Position numbers and translations under genes: made by a program. Below the pieces are notes generated by a model. That model did no database searches, was not told the origin of the DNA, and saw only the letters and a program-made list of their open reading frames with translations. A DNA stretch of 64,000 bases from Devosia oryzisoli. GTDB taxonomy: Bacteria; Pseudomonadota; Alphaproteobacteria; Rhizobiales; Devosiaceae. Numbering within the stretch: the stretch's first letter is position 1; every line of letters begins with the position of its first letter. Shown in pieces: positions 1-10,792 of this stretch. The DNA is taken from positions 310,001-374,000 of the forward strand of contig NZ_JACYFU010000001.1 in the NCBI RefSeq assembly GCF_014837245.1, in the 5' to 3' direction.

Positions 1-623
1 TCCTCCGCCCCATCGCGCCAGGAATTCAGCACCAGGCCCCGGGCGCTGGCGCCGTAGATATTGTCCCGCCCGAGCGCACGGAAATAGCTGGCGCCGAGGA
101 AGGAGACGAGTTCGTCCATGGCGCCGGGACGATTGAGGGGATAGTTGATGCGGAAGCCGGCGATCCCCGGAAATTCCGCAGCTTCGGCCTCGGCCTGGTC
201 TTCCGGGTCGAAGTAGAACGAAAAGTCCTTGGCGGTGAACTCGATCGGCTTGGCCACGCCGTCGACGACCTCAGCCAGGCTCACTGTCTCCTTGAACAGC
301 CAGCCGGGCGGAAAGGCGTGGATCTGGTAGTCGTGCTGGTCATCGAGCCAGCGCGCCTTGCTCGTGTTGAACTGCACGCGGCGATACCCGTCATAGTCGA
401 GACCGCTGTAGAAGGCGGACTGGATCAACTCCGGGGCCTGGTAAGGGGCCGCGGCGAGCTCTCGCATACGGGTGGTGAAGCTCTCGAAATCGAATGGTCC
501 GGACTGATCCGGGGCCGCCCAGGCAACGTTGGATAAAGTCGTTGTGGAAAGGAGTATGGCGGCGGCGCCGGCGCCTCGAAGAAAGGTCCGCCGGGACAGG
601 TAAACGGATGGGATCTGGAGCAT
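1..623 (-). CDS. Periplasmic glucan biosynthesis protein, OpgG/OpgD family (N-terminal part, runs off left edge)
   Basis: I translated the minus strand by hand. About 207 codons run from an ATG at 623 to the window edge. The N-terminus has a twin-arginine signal (SRRTFLRGAGAAA, then a hydrophobic run and AWA cleavage-like site), so export through Tat is expected. The mature part reads like the MdoG domain: FDFESFTTRMRELAAAPY, then RRVQFNTSKARW, and later INYPLNRPGAMDELVSFLG and GASYFRALGRDNIYG. Family members act in the periplasm in making or branching osmoregulated periplasmic glucans. A Tat signal is typical of OpgD rather than E. coli OpgG, but the paralogue cannot be settled from a fragment. 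No RBS is obvious; a TTG two codons upstream is an alternative start. Confidence 0.88.
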   Translation of the reverse strand, partial: MLQIPSVYLSRRTFLRGAGAAAILLSTTTLSNVAWAAPDQSGPFDFESFTTRMRELAAAPYQAPELIQSAFYSGLDYDGYRRVQFNTSKARWLDDQHDYQIHAFPPGWLFKETVSLAEVVDGVAKPIEFTAKDFSFYFDPEDQAEAEAAEFPGIAGFRINYPLNRPGAMDELVSFLGASYFRALGRDNIYGASARGLVLNSWRDGAE

Positions 624-829
624 CTGCAACGCTTTGGGTTCGCCCTCACCGATCAAGTTTTGGCAACGCCGTCGAGGGTATAAAGTTGTGACATGGCTGC
701 CATGCGCCCGCGGAATGGTTCACGGTTCTGTGTTCGCGCCGAAGTAAAGCCCGGTTGAGGCGACAATGCGGCTGGCGATGAAATGAAGGCCATGCTCTAG
801 CTGTGCCTGCGACTGACGAGGACACGACG

Positions 830-3099
<2,270 letters not shown>

Positions 3100-3100
<1 letters not shown>

Positions 3101-3954
3101 TGTCGAGGCCCGCGCCGCACACCAATACCCCTGCCTCGGGCAGGATGGTGCAGAACCATCCGGCCCTGCGGCTGGGGCTCGGGCACCCGGGCGATGAGCC
3201 TGTCGTGCGCGCGCTGGCCCTGGAAGTTCCGGTGGCCATCGAAGTGTGCGGCCTCAGCTATGCCGTGATGATGGCGACCCCGAGCGATCTCGATGACTAC
3301 GCGCTGGGCTTTGCCCTCAGCGAAGGGCTGATCGAGAACATTGAAGAGGTGCTCGATCTGACGGTGCACGAGCTGGAGTCCGGCGGCTGGGTCGTGCGGC
3401 TCAACCTGCCGCCGGCGGGCGCCGAGAAGGCGATGGCCCGTGCTCGCGTGCGGGTGACGGAGAGCAGTTGCGGGCTCTGCGGCATGGACAATATCGCGCA
3501 GGTCCTGCGGCCCCTCCCGAGGGTCGAGCAGGCATTTGCCATGCGGCGGGAGGCGATTTCTGCCGCGCTCGAGGCCCTGCCGCCCTTGCAGCCGCTCAGT
3601 CAGGAAACGGGCGGGGCGCATGCCGCCGCATTCTGCGCGCCCGATGGCACGATCCTCCTCGTGCGCGAAGACGTGGGGCGCCACAACGCCCTCGACAAGC
3701 TTCTCGGCAGCCTCGCCCGCGCCGGGCGTTCAGCGCGGGAGGGCTTCATCCTGCTGACGGCGCGGTGCAGTTACGAGCTGGTGGAGAAAACCGTGCGCGC
3801 CGGCTGCCCGGTTCTGGTGACCATTTCGGCGCCCACCAGCCTTGCGGCAGAGCGGGCTGCGGCCGCCGGTTTGACGCTCGTCGCGTTGGCCCGGCCCGAT
3901 GCCGCACTGCTCATCAACGATCCCGCACGGATGCTGGCCGCCACAAAATCCTAG
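3100..3954 (+). CDS. fdhD: Formate dehydrogenase accessory sulfurtransferase FdhD
   Basis: FdhD passes sulfur from a cysteine desulfurase to the molybdenum cofactor of formate dehydrogenase-type enzymes in the cytoplasm. The signature ESSCGLCGMDN is present, with Cys124 and Cys127 as the sulfur-carrying pair. Further family blocks are DDYALGFALSEGLI and REDVGRHNALDKLLG. The start is GTG, whose G is the last base of the preceding TAG stop, so the two genes are translationally coupled. ATG 3145 is a shorter alternative that would remove 15 poorly conserved residues. Length (284 aa) is normal. The pairing shows that the upstream oxidoreductase is probably its client. Confidence 0.95.
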
Positions 3955-3983
3955 CGAGCACAAAGCGCTAGACCCACGCGAAT

Positions 3984-4013
3984 CCATCATATAAAGAAAT
4001 CTTTATATGATGG
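3984..4013. promoter_or_regulatory. Perfect 13-bp inverted repeat, likely operator of the ArsR-methyltransferase/metF operon
   Basis: The left arm CCATCATATAAAG (3984-3996) and right arm CTTTATATGATGG (4001-4013) are exact reverse complements around AAAT. The site ends 7 nt before the ATG at 4021 and abuts the ribosome binding G-run. It is AT-rich in a very GC-rich setting. A symmetric site just in front of a gene for an ArsR-fold protein is the usual arrangement for autoregulation. The repeat could also form an RNA hairpin, but the loop and position suit an operator better. The regulator-operator link is an inference. Confidence 0.8.
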
Positions 4014-4020
4014 GGGTCGC

Positions 4021-4992
4021 ATGGCAGGGCTGGGCGAGATCGTGGGGGTACTCAAGGCGGCGGGCGAAAGCACGCGGCTGCGCCTGCTCGCGCTTCTGGC
4101 CGATGGCGACCACTCGGTCAAGGACCTCACCGAAATCCTCGACCAGAGCCAGCCCCGGGTGTCGCGTCACCTCAAGCTGCTGGCCGACGCCGGCCTCGTG
4201 CAGCGCTACGCCGAAGGCGCCTGGGCCTATTATCGCCTGAGTCCGGCGGGGCAGGGGGCGGACCTTGCGCGCTGGCTCATCGCCCGGGTCGATCCTGCGG
4301 CTCCCGAACGGCGAGCGGATCGGGCGCGACAGGCCGCCGTGCGCACCCAGCAGCAGGCGGAAGCTGCGGCCTATTTCGCGCAGGTGGCGCAGAGCTGGGA
4401 TCTGCTCAAGACCCTGCACGTGCCTGAAGCGGCGGTCGAGGCCGCCGTGCTCGGGACTCTGGCAGGGCGCACCGTCGACCTCCTGATCGATCTCGGCACC
4501 GGCACGGGCCGCATGCTCGAAGTCCTGGCGCCCGCCTTTCGGCGCGGCATCGGCATCGATTCGAGCCGGGAAATGCTGGCGGTTGCCCGCGCTCGCCTGG
4601 TCGAAGCGGGGCTCAACAAGGCCGAAGTGCGCCTGGGGGACATCGGTGCGCTCGACGCCGGCGTGGGGCCGGCCGATATCGTCGTGCTGCACCAGGTCCT
4701 CCATTACTTCGACGATCCGGGCCGCATGCTGGCGCAGGCGCGCCGGCTGCTCAAGCCCGGCGGCGAGATCATCATCGTCGACTTTGCGCCCCATTCCCTT
4801 GAATTCCTGCGCACCGAGCACGCCCACAGGCGGCTCGGCCTGTCGCGGGAGCAGATGAGCGGCTGGGCCGCTGCGGCCGGACTCCATGTCCGGTCCGTGC
4901 GCGATTTTCCCAGCGATATCGAAGACGGCGGGCTGACCGTGTGCCTCTGGTACCTGGGCGACCGCGAGACCATGGATGCTCCCGATGCTTGA
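4021..4992 (+). CDS. ArsR-family regulator fused to a SAM-dependent methyltransferase domain
   Basis: Residues about 1-85 form an ArsR winged helix (STRLRLLALLADGDHSVKDL, then QPRVSRHLKLLADAGLV and a wing GAWAYYRL). Residues about 115-315 form a class I methyltransferase with the SAM motif DLGTGTGRMLEVLAP, acidic GIDSSREML and the post-motif block LLKPGGEIIIVDFAP. No cysteine metal-binding motif of the ArsR metal sensors is seen. The gene overlaps metF by 17 bp and sits behind a perfect palindrome. The plausible job is to sense SAM or a related metabolite and repress metF and itself; whether the methyltransferase domain is catalytic or only a ligand sensor is unknown. Fusions of this kind beside methionine genes recur in alphaproteobacteria. 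Confidence 0.9.
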   Translation: MAGLGEIVGVLKAAGESTRLRLLALLADGDHSVKDLTEILDQSQPRVSRHLKLLADAGLVQRYAEGAWAYYRLSPAGQGADLARWLIARVDPAAPERRADRARQAAVRTQQQAEAAAYFAQVAQSWDLLKTLHVPEAAVEAAVLGTLAGRTVDLLIDLGTGTGRMLEVLAPAFRRGIGIDSSREMLAVARARLVEAGLNKAEVRLGDIGALDAGVGPADIVVLHQVLHYFDDPGRMLAQARRLLKPGGEIIIVDFAPHSLEFLRTEHAHRRLGLSREQMSGWAAAAGLHVRSVRDFPSDIEDGGLTVCLWYLGDRETMDAPDA

Positions 4993-5887
4993 CGACAATG
5001 TCCGCGCCAGCCGACAGACTGCCGACCGGCGCCCCGACTTGCAGCTTTCCTTCGAGTTCTTTCCGCCCAAGACGGACGCGATGGAGGAGCGCTTCTGGGA
5101 CAGCATCGCCAAGCTCGCGCCGCTCAAGCCGCGCTTCGTTTCGGTCACCTACGGGGCCGGTGGGTCGACGCGGGAGCGGACGCTGCGCATGGTCCGGCGC
5201 ATCACGGCCGATACCGGCGTGCCGGCAGCCGCGCACCTCACCTGCGTGGGAGCCAGCCGGGACGAAGTGGACGAAGTGGTGCGCGGCTACCAGGACGCTG
5301 GTGTCAAGCGCATCGTGGCGCTGCGCGGCGACCCGCCAGAGGGCGTAGGCCAGCCCTTCACTCCGCATCCGGACGGGTATCGCAACGCCGCCGACCTCGT
5401 CGCCGGTATCAGGCGCATCGGGGATTTCGACATTTCTGTCGCCGCCTATCCCGAAAAGCATCCGCAAAGCCCCGACTGGCAGGCGGACATCGACAACCTC
5501 AAGCGCAAGCTCGATGCCGGCGCCAACCGCGCCATCACGCAGATGTTCTTCCGCAATGCCGACTATCTGCGCTACCTCGAGCGGGCCCGCGCGGCCGGCA
5601 TCACGGCACCCATCGTGCCCGGGATCCAGCCAATCCATTCTTTCAAGCAGATATCGGGCTTCGCCGCGCGCTGTGGCGCCTCGATACCGGACTGGATGGC
5701 CGAGCGCTTCGAGGGGCTGGAGGATGATCCGGAGACGCACGCTCTGGTCGCCGCGGCCGTCGCCGCCGAGCAGGTGACCGAACTGCTCGACGAAGGCGTC
5801 ACCGAGTTTCACTTCTACACGCTCAACCGCTCCAATCTCGTGCTGGCGCTCGGCCGCCTCCTGGGGCGCCGCGCCGGCGCGGAGTAA
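4976..5887 (+). CDS. metF: 5,10-methylenetetrahydrofolate reductase
   Basis: MetF reduces methylene-THF to methyl-THF with FAD, supplying the methyl group for methionine synthesis. The family opening LSFEFFPPKTDAMEERFW, the block SVTYGAGGSTRERT, and RIVALRGDPP are all present. The C-terminal FHFYTLNRSNL also matches. The 303-residue length is normal. The ATG at 4976 lies inside the end of the ArsR-methyltransferase gene; ATG 4985 is a possible shorter start. Expression is therefore coupled to the regulator and probably controlled by the palindrome at 3984-4013. metH is not in the window. Confidence 0.96.
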   Translation: MLPMLDDNVRASRQTADRRPDLQLSFEFFPPKTDAMEERFWDSIAKLAPLKPRFVSVTYGAGGSTRERTLRMVRRITADTGVPAAAHLTCVGASRDEVDEVVRGYQDAGVKRIVALRGDPPEGVGQPFTPHPDGYRNAADLVAGIRRIGDFDISVAAYPEKHPQSPDWQADIDNLKRKLDAGANRAITQMFFRNADYLRYLERARAAGITAPIVPGIQPIHSFKQISGFAARCGASIPDWMAERFEGLEDDPETHALVAAAVAAEQVTELLDEGVTEFHFYTLNRSNLVLALGRLLGRRAGAE

Positions 5888-6001
5888 TCACGTTTGGCAA
5901 TGGTTCATTTACCGTTCAGCATTGGGCGTAGATCATGGCGAATCAGGCCCGGTTCATAATCTGGCCACGTTAAGGGTCTTTAGACCTGCCGCTTCGACCT
6001 G

Positions 6002-6853
6002 ATGCCTTATCGGATTGTTGGACCCATGCAGATCGATCGTCGTATCACCAATGGATTGGCCTGGGCCGGCGCGGCCCTCGTCGTCGCTATCCCGGTCGCC
6101 GACTACGTCTCCGGCACTCTGATGGGGCCCGGTGCGCCTCAGCTTGCCTTGGTGCAGGAAGAAAAAGCACCTGTTCCGGCCACAAGGCCGGTCGACCTGG
6201 TCGCCGCCAAGCCTGCCCCACAGGCGCCGGCGGCAGAGCCGGCGGTCGTCGCCAAGCCCGAAGTGGTTGAAGCCGCTGCCACCACGCCCCCGGCCACGCA
6301 AGCCGGCGACGCCGTTGATGCCTATCTGCAATCCGGCAAGCCCCTCCCGAGCTATATCAGCGACGGTGGTGCCGCCACGCAGCCGACCAAGCCCGCGGCA
6401 AACCCTGCGGCTCCCGTGCAGACGGCCAGCGTCCCCGCAGCCCCAGCCGTCGAAACGACCAGGCCGGCCGTCGAGAGCGCTCCGGTCGAGGTGGCCTCGG
6501 TCACGCCGCAGCACATCGCGCCCGTGCCGATGCCGCTCTCCATGCGTCCCAAATCGGTGTCCGCGATTCCGGTCGCCGTAGCGCAGCCGCAGCCGTCCTA
6601 CGGGCAGGACGCTCCGCTCATCATCGACCAGCCCGAACCCGTCATCACGGCGGATGATCTGGATGACTGGGAGAGCGGCCCGCTATCCGATTTCCTCGCG
6701 CGGCGCGACGGTGGCCGCCAGGCGCAGGCCGCACCGGATAACAACTACGATGCGAACGGTTTCTTCCTCGATGAAGGCCCCAATAGCTCGGCGCGCTTCC
6801 AGCGGTTCCCGCCCGGCTATCGCGACAACGACGTCATCTATCTCGCGCGCTGA
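6002..6853 (+). CDS. Unknown membrane-anchored protein with Ala/Pro-rich linker
   Basis: I do not recognise this 283-residue protein. One hydrophobic segment at about residues 17-38 (GLAWAGAALVVAIPVADYV) looks like an uncleaved signal anchor. About 160 residues of Ala/Pro/Val-rich low-complexity sequence follow. The C-terminal 70 residues are more ordered and acidic to basic (ADDLDDWESGPLSDFLARRD, then NGFFLDEGP and PPGYRDNDVIYLAR). The layout suggests a small periplasmic C-terminal module on a flexible tether. The start could also be ATG 6026. Codon use matches the neighbours. It stands alone, with 114 bp before it and 73 bp after it. Confidence 0.75.
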   Translation: MPYRIVGPMQIDRRITNGLAWAGAALVVAIPVADYVSGTLMGPGAPQLALVQEEKAPVPATRPVDLVAAKPAPQAPAAEPAVVAKPEVVEAAATTPPATQAGDAVDAYLQSGKPLPSYISDGGAATQPTKPAANPAAPVQTASVPAAPAVETTRPAVESAPVEVASVTPQHIAPVPMPLSMRPKSVSAIPVAVAQPQPSYGQDAPLIIDQPEPVITADDLDDWESGPLSDFLARRDGGRQAQAAPDNNYDANGFFLDEGPNSSARFQRFPPGYRDNDVIYLAR

Positions 6854-6926
6854 GCACGGCAGCCATTCTTCACCAGGCATGGACCGCGCCGTGCTCGGGC
6901 GATAGTGTCCGGCACGGCTGAACATT

Positions 6927-7694
6927 ATGCCGCTTTGTGAGGGTGCCATGCTCTGCTGTGTTCGGGATGCCGAGCAAAATCAGGATCTGCGTCAGAAGCT
7001 GGCGCGTTTCTTCGGCTCGTTTTCGCGCCGCACCGGCGTTGCTGGCCATATCGCCGATATTCTTGATCCCGACACCTGGCTGCCCGGTGGCAGGGAAGCC
7101 GCCTTCACGCTGGCGCTGATTGCGCTTTCGGCGAAGATGGCCGTGGCCGATGGGGCCGTGACGGCCTCGGAAGTGCGCGCCTTCAACGCGACGGTGGAAA
7201 TAGCCAAGGGCAGCGAGCCGCAGGTCGAGCGACTGTTCGATCTTGCCAAGCAGGATATCGGCGGTTTCGAGGCCTATGCGGGCAAGGTGGCGCGCTTCTT
7301 CCGCGAGTCTCCCCAGACGCTGGAACACGTGCTGGACGGCTTGTTCTTCATCGCGACGGCCGATGGCCTCGTGCACGAGGCCGAACTCGATTATCTGCGC
7401 CGGGTCAGTGAAATCTTCGGTTTCGACGAGGCGCGATTCGAGCAGATGGCGAGCCAGCATGTGGTGCTGGAAGACGGCGTCGATCCCTATACCGTCCTCG
7501 GTCTCAGCCATGATGCACCTCCCGAGGAGGTGCGCCGCGTCTATCGGCAACTCGTCGCCGAGCACCATCCCGATCGCCTGATCGCAAAGGGTGTGCCCGA
7601 GGACCTGATCGACGTGGCAACGGCGCGCATGGCGGCGATCAATCTCGCCTACCAAGCGATCACTCGTCCCAAGGCTCAGCCTCTGCTGACTTGA
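6927..7694 (+). CDS. DjlA-like co-chaperone: TerB domain plus J domain
   Basis: Residues about 40-165 form a TerB-type helical domain (LIALSAKMAVADGAVTASEV and GLFFIATADGLVHEAEL, each with the acidic pattern of the family). Residues about 188-255 form a J domain (DPYTVLGLSHDAPPEEVRRV) with the essential HPD in AEHHPDRL. J domains stimulate the ATPase of DnaK-type Hsp70. E. coli DjlA has an N-terminal membrane segment, which is not visible here, so this is a soluble or peripheral form. The start could be ATG 6927 or ATG 6948. The last codons overlap the likely rnpB promoter. Confidence 0.87.
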   Translation: MPLCEGAMLCCVRDAEQNQDLRQKLARFFGSFSRRTGVAGHIADILDPDTWLPGGREAAFTLALIALSAKMAVADGAVTASEVRAFNATVEIAKGSEPQVERLFDLAKQDIGGFEAYAGKVARFFRESPQTLEHVLDGLFFIATADGLVHEAELDYLRRVSEIFGFDEARFEQMASQHVVLEDGVDPYTVLGLSHDAPPEEVRRVYRQLVAEHHPDRLIAKGVPEDLIDVATARMAAINLAYQAITRPKAQPLLT

Positions 7695-7719
7695 CGACGC
7701 GCCCCGCCTCCCTCACATA
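7691..7719 (+). promoter_or_regulatory. Likely rnpB promoter
   Basis: TTGACG (7691-7696) and CACATA (7714-7719) are separated by exactly 17 bp. The predicted transcription start (about 7726) coincides with the first base of the outer RNase P RNA stem. The -35 covers the stop codon of the DjlA-like gene. The -10 is a weak match. Confidence 0.45.
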
Positions 7720-7725
7720 AGCCCG

Positions 7726-8105
<380 letters not shown>

Positions 8106-8122
8106 ACTTCTGCCTCGCCGGA

Positions 8123-8143
8123 GGCGCAACTGGGGGTTGCGCC
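8123..8143 (+). terminator. Hairpin downstream of rnpB, possible terminator without a T-run
   Basis: GGCGCAAC (8123-8130) pairs exactly with GTTGCGCC (8136-8143) across a five-base G-rich loop, 18 nt after the rnpB outer stem. There is no T tract after it, so termination efficiency is doubtful. The rest of the 200-bp gap up to nspC shows nothing I can name. Confidence 0.35.
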
Positions 8144-8304
8144 GCATCGCCCTTGCGTGGGGCGGCATCGCTTTGTAGAGCACACGGCATCCGCCGCTGA
8201 TGCGGCGAACTGGTATGGAGACGCTGGCCGCTTCCGGTGGGCCGCGCTCTCCCTTTTTGCTTGCGCCTCGACGGGAGTGGTGGCGCTGTTCGGAGTTCAG
8301 CGCC

Positions 8305-9405
8305 ATGTCCCTGCCCACCCCGCATTACCTCATCGACGAGCAGGCCCTCGAGCGAAATCTGAAAAAGGTCGACGCCCTGCGCGGGGCCTCCGGCGCCAAG
8401 TGCCTCATGGCGCTCAAATGCTTTGCCACGTGGTCGACCTTCGCGCAGATCGCGCCGCACATGGACGGCTCCACCTCTTCCTCCCTGAACGAGCTCAAGC
8501 TGGGGCGGGAGAAGTTCGGCGGCGAGACACACGCCTATTCGGTTGCCTGGTCAGACGGCGAAATCGACGAGGCCATCGCCAACGCCGACAAGATCATCTT
8601 CAACTCCGTCAGCCAGCTCGAGCGCTTCGGCGGCAAGGCCGCGCACCTGCCGGTTGGGCTGCGGGTCAACCCCGGCGTCAGCCATTCGCACTTCGATCTG
8701 GCCGATCCGGCACGGCCCTTCAGCCGGCTGGGCGAGTCCAATCGCGCCCGCATCGAGGCGGCAATGGTCCGGGTTTCCGGCCTCATGCTCCACTGCAATT
8801 GCGAGAACGACTCCTTTGACGCCCTCTCGGCCCTGCTGGACCAGATCGAGCAGCGCATTGGCGACCTGCTGGAGCGGGTCGAGTGGGTGAGCCTGGGCGG
8901 TGGCATACACTTCACCGGCGAGAATTACCCCCTCGAAAAACTGGCCGAGCGCCTCAAGGCCTTCGCTCAAAAATATGCCATCCAGCTCTACCTCGAGCCC
9001 GGTGATGCGATCGTGACCAATACCACTACCCTCGAAGTCAGCGTCCTCGACATCGTGGAGAACGGCAAGGCCATCGCCATTGTCGATAGCGCCGTCGAGG
9101 CGCACATGCTCGACCTGCTGGTCTATCGCGAAACGGCCAACATTGCGCCCGATGCTGGGCCACACCGCTATATGGTGGCGGGCAAGTCCTGCCTTGCGGG
9201 AGACGTGTTCGGCGAATTCTCGTTCCCCGAGCCCCTGGCCATTGGCGATCGTATCTCGCTGCTCAACGCGGGCGGATACACCATGGTGAAAAAGAACTGG
9301 TTCAATGGCGTGGCAATGCCCGCTATAGCCATCCGCAGAAGAGACGGCACTCTCGATCTTATCAGAAGTTTCGATTATGCCGACTATGTCGCCAGTCTGT
9401 CGTAA
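8305..9405 (+). CDS. nspC: Carboxynorspermidine/carboxyspermidine decarboxylase
   Basis: NspC is a PLP enzyme of the alanine-racemase fold that decarboxylates carboxynorspermidine or carboxyspermidine, the last step of the SAM-independent polyamine route. Lys38 in CLMALKCFATW is the expected PLP lysine. SLGGGIHFTGENYP and YLEPGDAIV provide the phosphate-binding glycines and the active-site acid. GKSCLAGDVFGEF carries the second-subunit cysteine region. The frame is open from 8200, but homology starts at the ATG at 8305 (MSLPTPHYLIDEQAL), giving 366 aa. The next gene encodes the preceding enzyme of the pathway. Confidence 0.94.
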   Translation: MSLPTPHYLIDEQALERNLKKVDALRGASGAKCLMALKCFATWSTFAQIAPHMDGSTSSSLNELKLGREKFGGETHAYSVAWSDGEIDEAIANADKIIFNSVSQLERFGGKAAHLPVGLRVNPGVSHSHFDLADPARPFSRLGESNRARIEAAMVRVSGLMLHCNCENDSFDALSALLDQIEQRIGDLLERVEWVSLGGGIHFTGENYPLEKLAERLKAFAQKYAIQLYLEPGDAIVTNTTTLEVSVLDIVENGKAIAIVDSAVEAHMLDLLVYRETANIAPDAGPHRYMVAGKSCLAGDVFGEFSFPEPLAIGDRISLLNAGGYTMVKKNWFNGVAMPAIAIRRRDGTLDLIRSFDYADYVASLS

Positions 9406-9450
9406 GGCAGGCTGATCCCGTTACCCCTCTAAAAAGGTGTTTCGTGCCAA

Positions 9451-10740
9451 TTGAAAAAGAACCTGCTGATCATCGGCGCCGGAGGTGTCGCGCAAGTCGC
9501 TGCCTATAAGGCGGCCATGCACAACGATGTGCTCGGAGACATCCACATTGCCTCCCGCACCCTGTCGAAATGCGAAGGCATCGTCGCCGGCATTCTCGAG
9601 AAAAAGGCGCTCAAGCGCCCGGGCATCCTGGCAGCCCACCAGCTCGACGCGATGGATGTCGAGGCCACCAAAGCGCTGATCCGGCGCACCAAGAGCCAGA
9701 TCGTCATCAACGCCGGCTCCGCCTTCCTCAACATGAGCGTGTTGCGCGCCTGCATGGATGTCGGCGCGGCCTATATCGACACGGCCATCCATGAGGACCC
9801 TTCGCGCATCTGCGAGACGCCTCCCTGGTACGGCAATTACGAGTGGACGCATCGCGACGAGTGCGAGCGCAAGGGCGTTACCGCCATCCTGGGCGCTGGG
9901 TTCGACCCGGGCGTGGTCAACGCCTATGCGGCCCTGGCCGCGCAACGTCTGTTCGACCGGATCGACAGCATCGACATCATCGACGTCAATGCCGGCAGTC
10001 ATGGCCGCTACTTCGCCACCAATTTCGACCCCGAGATCAATTTCCGGGAGTTCACCGGCACGGTGTGGAGCTGGCAGGACAGCCAGTGGACCTCGAACAG
10101 CATGTTCGAAGTCAGCCGCACCGACGATCTACCGGTGGTGGGCACGCACAAGACATACCTGACCGGCCATGACGAAATCCATTCGCTCTCGGCCAATCTG
10201 GGGGTGCCGGATGTCCGCTTCTGGATGGGCTTTGGCGAGCACTACATCAACGTCTTCACGGTGCTCAAGAACCTCGGCCTGCTGTCCGAGCAGCCGGTCA
10301 CCACGGCCGAAGGGCTGGAAGTCGTTCCGCTCAAGGTCGTCAAGGCCGTGCTGCCCGATCCGGTGTCCCTGGCGCCCGACTATGTGGGCAAGACCTTCAT
10401 CGGGGACCTCATCAGGGGTGTGCGCGACGGCGTCGAGACCGAAGTGCTGATCTACAACATCAGCGACCACGAGGAGGCCTTCGCCGAAACCGACAGCCAG
10501 GCCATCTCCTACACCGCTGGCGTTCCTGCCACCGCTGCGGCCATGCTCATTGCGACAGGACAATGGGAATGCCACCGCATGGCCAATGTCGAGGAACTGC
10601 CGCCCCTGCCGTTCCTGGACCTGCTGGGTCGGATGGGCCTGCCGACGCGGGTGCGCGACGCCCGCGGGGATTGGGCTTTCGAAGAGCTGGACCTGCCCGA
10701 ACCCGAGCTGGTTGCGGTGCGCACCGGCAAGGTGTCCTGA
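9451..10740 (+). CDS. Carboxynorspermidine synthase (saccharopine dehydrogenase family)
   Basis: This enzyme reductively condenses aspartate semialdehyde with putrescine or diaminopropane, using NADPH, to give carboxy(nor)spermidine. A Rossmann motif opens the protein (LLIIGAGGVAQVAAYKAA). Family blocks such as GAGFDPGVVNAYAA and DVNAGSHGRYFATNFDPE follow. At 429 residues the length is normal. The start is TTG 9451: no in-frame ATG or GTG exists before the Rossmann strand, and AAGGTG lies about 11 nt upstream. The first in-frame ATG (9517) would delete the NADPH site. With nspC 45 bp upstream, this is a two-gene polyamine operon closed by a strong terminator. Confidence 0.92.
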   Translation: MKKNLLIIGAGGVAQVAAYKAAMHNDVLGDIHIASRTLSKCEGIVAGILEKKALKRPGILAAHQLDAMDVEATKALIRRTKSQIVINAGSAFLNMSVLRACMDVGAAYIDTAIHEDPSRICETPPWYGNYEWTHRDECERKGVTAILGAGFDPGVVNAYAALAAQRLFDRIDSIDIIDVNAGSHGRYFATNFDPEINFREFTGTVWSWQDSQWTSNSMFEVSRTDDLPVVGTHKTYLTGHDEIHSLSANLGVPDVRFWMGFGEHYINVFTVLKNLGLLSEQPVTTAEGLEVVPLKVVKAVLPDPVSLAPDYVGKTFIGDLIRGVRDGVETEVLIYNISDHEEAFAETDSQAISYTAGVPATAAAMLIATGQWECHRMANVEELPPLPFLDLLGRMGLPTRVRDARGDWAFEELDLPEPELVAVRTGKVS

Positions 10741-10745
10741 AAACA

Positions 10746-10780
10746 AAGAAGGCGGCCAACGGCCGCCTTCTTCTTTTGAG
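10746..10780. terminator. Bidirectional rho-independent terminator between convergent genes
   Basis: AAGAAGGCGGCC (10746-10757) and GGCCGCCTTCTT (10761-10772) are perfect complements with a three-base AAC loop. T-rich sequence follows on the plus strand and A-rich sequence precedes it, so it can serve both the polyamine operon and the minus-strand kinase operon. Confidence 0.85.
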
Positions 10781-10792
10781 AACTGGAGTTCG

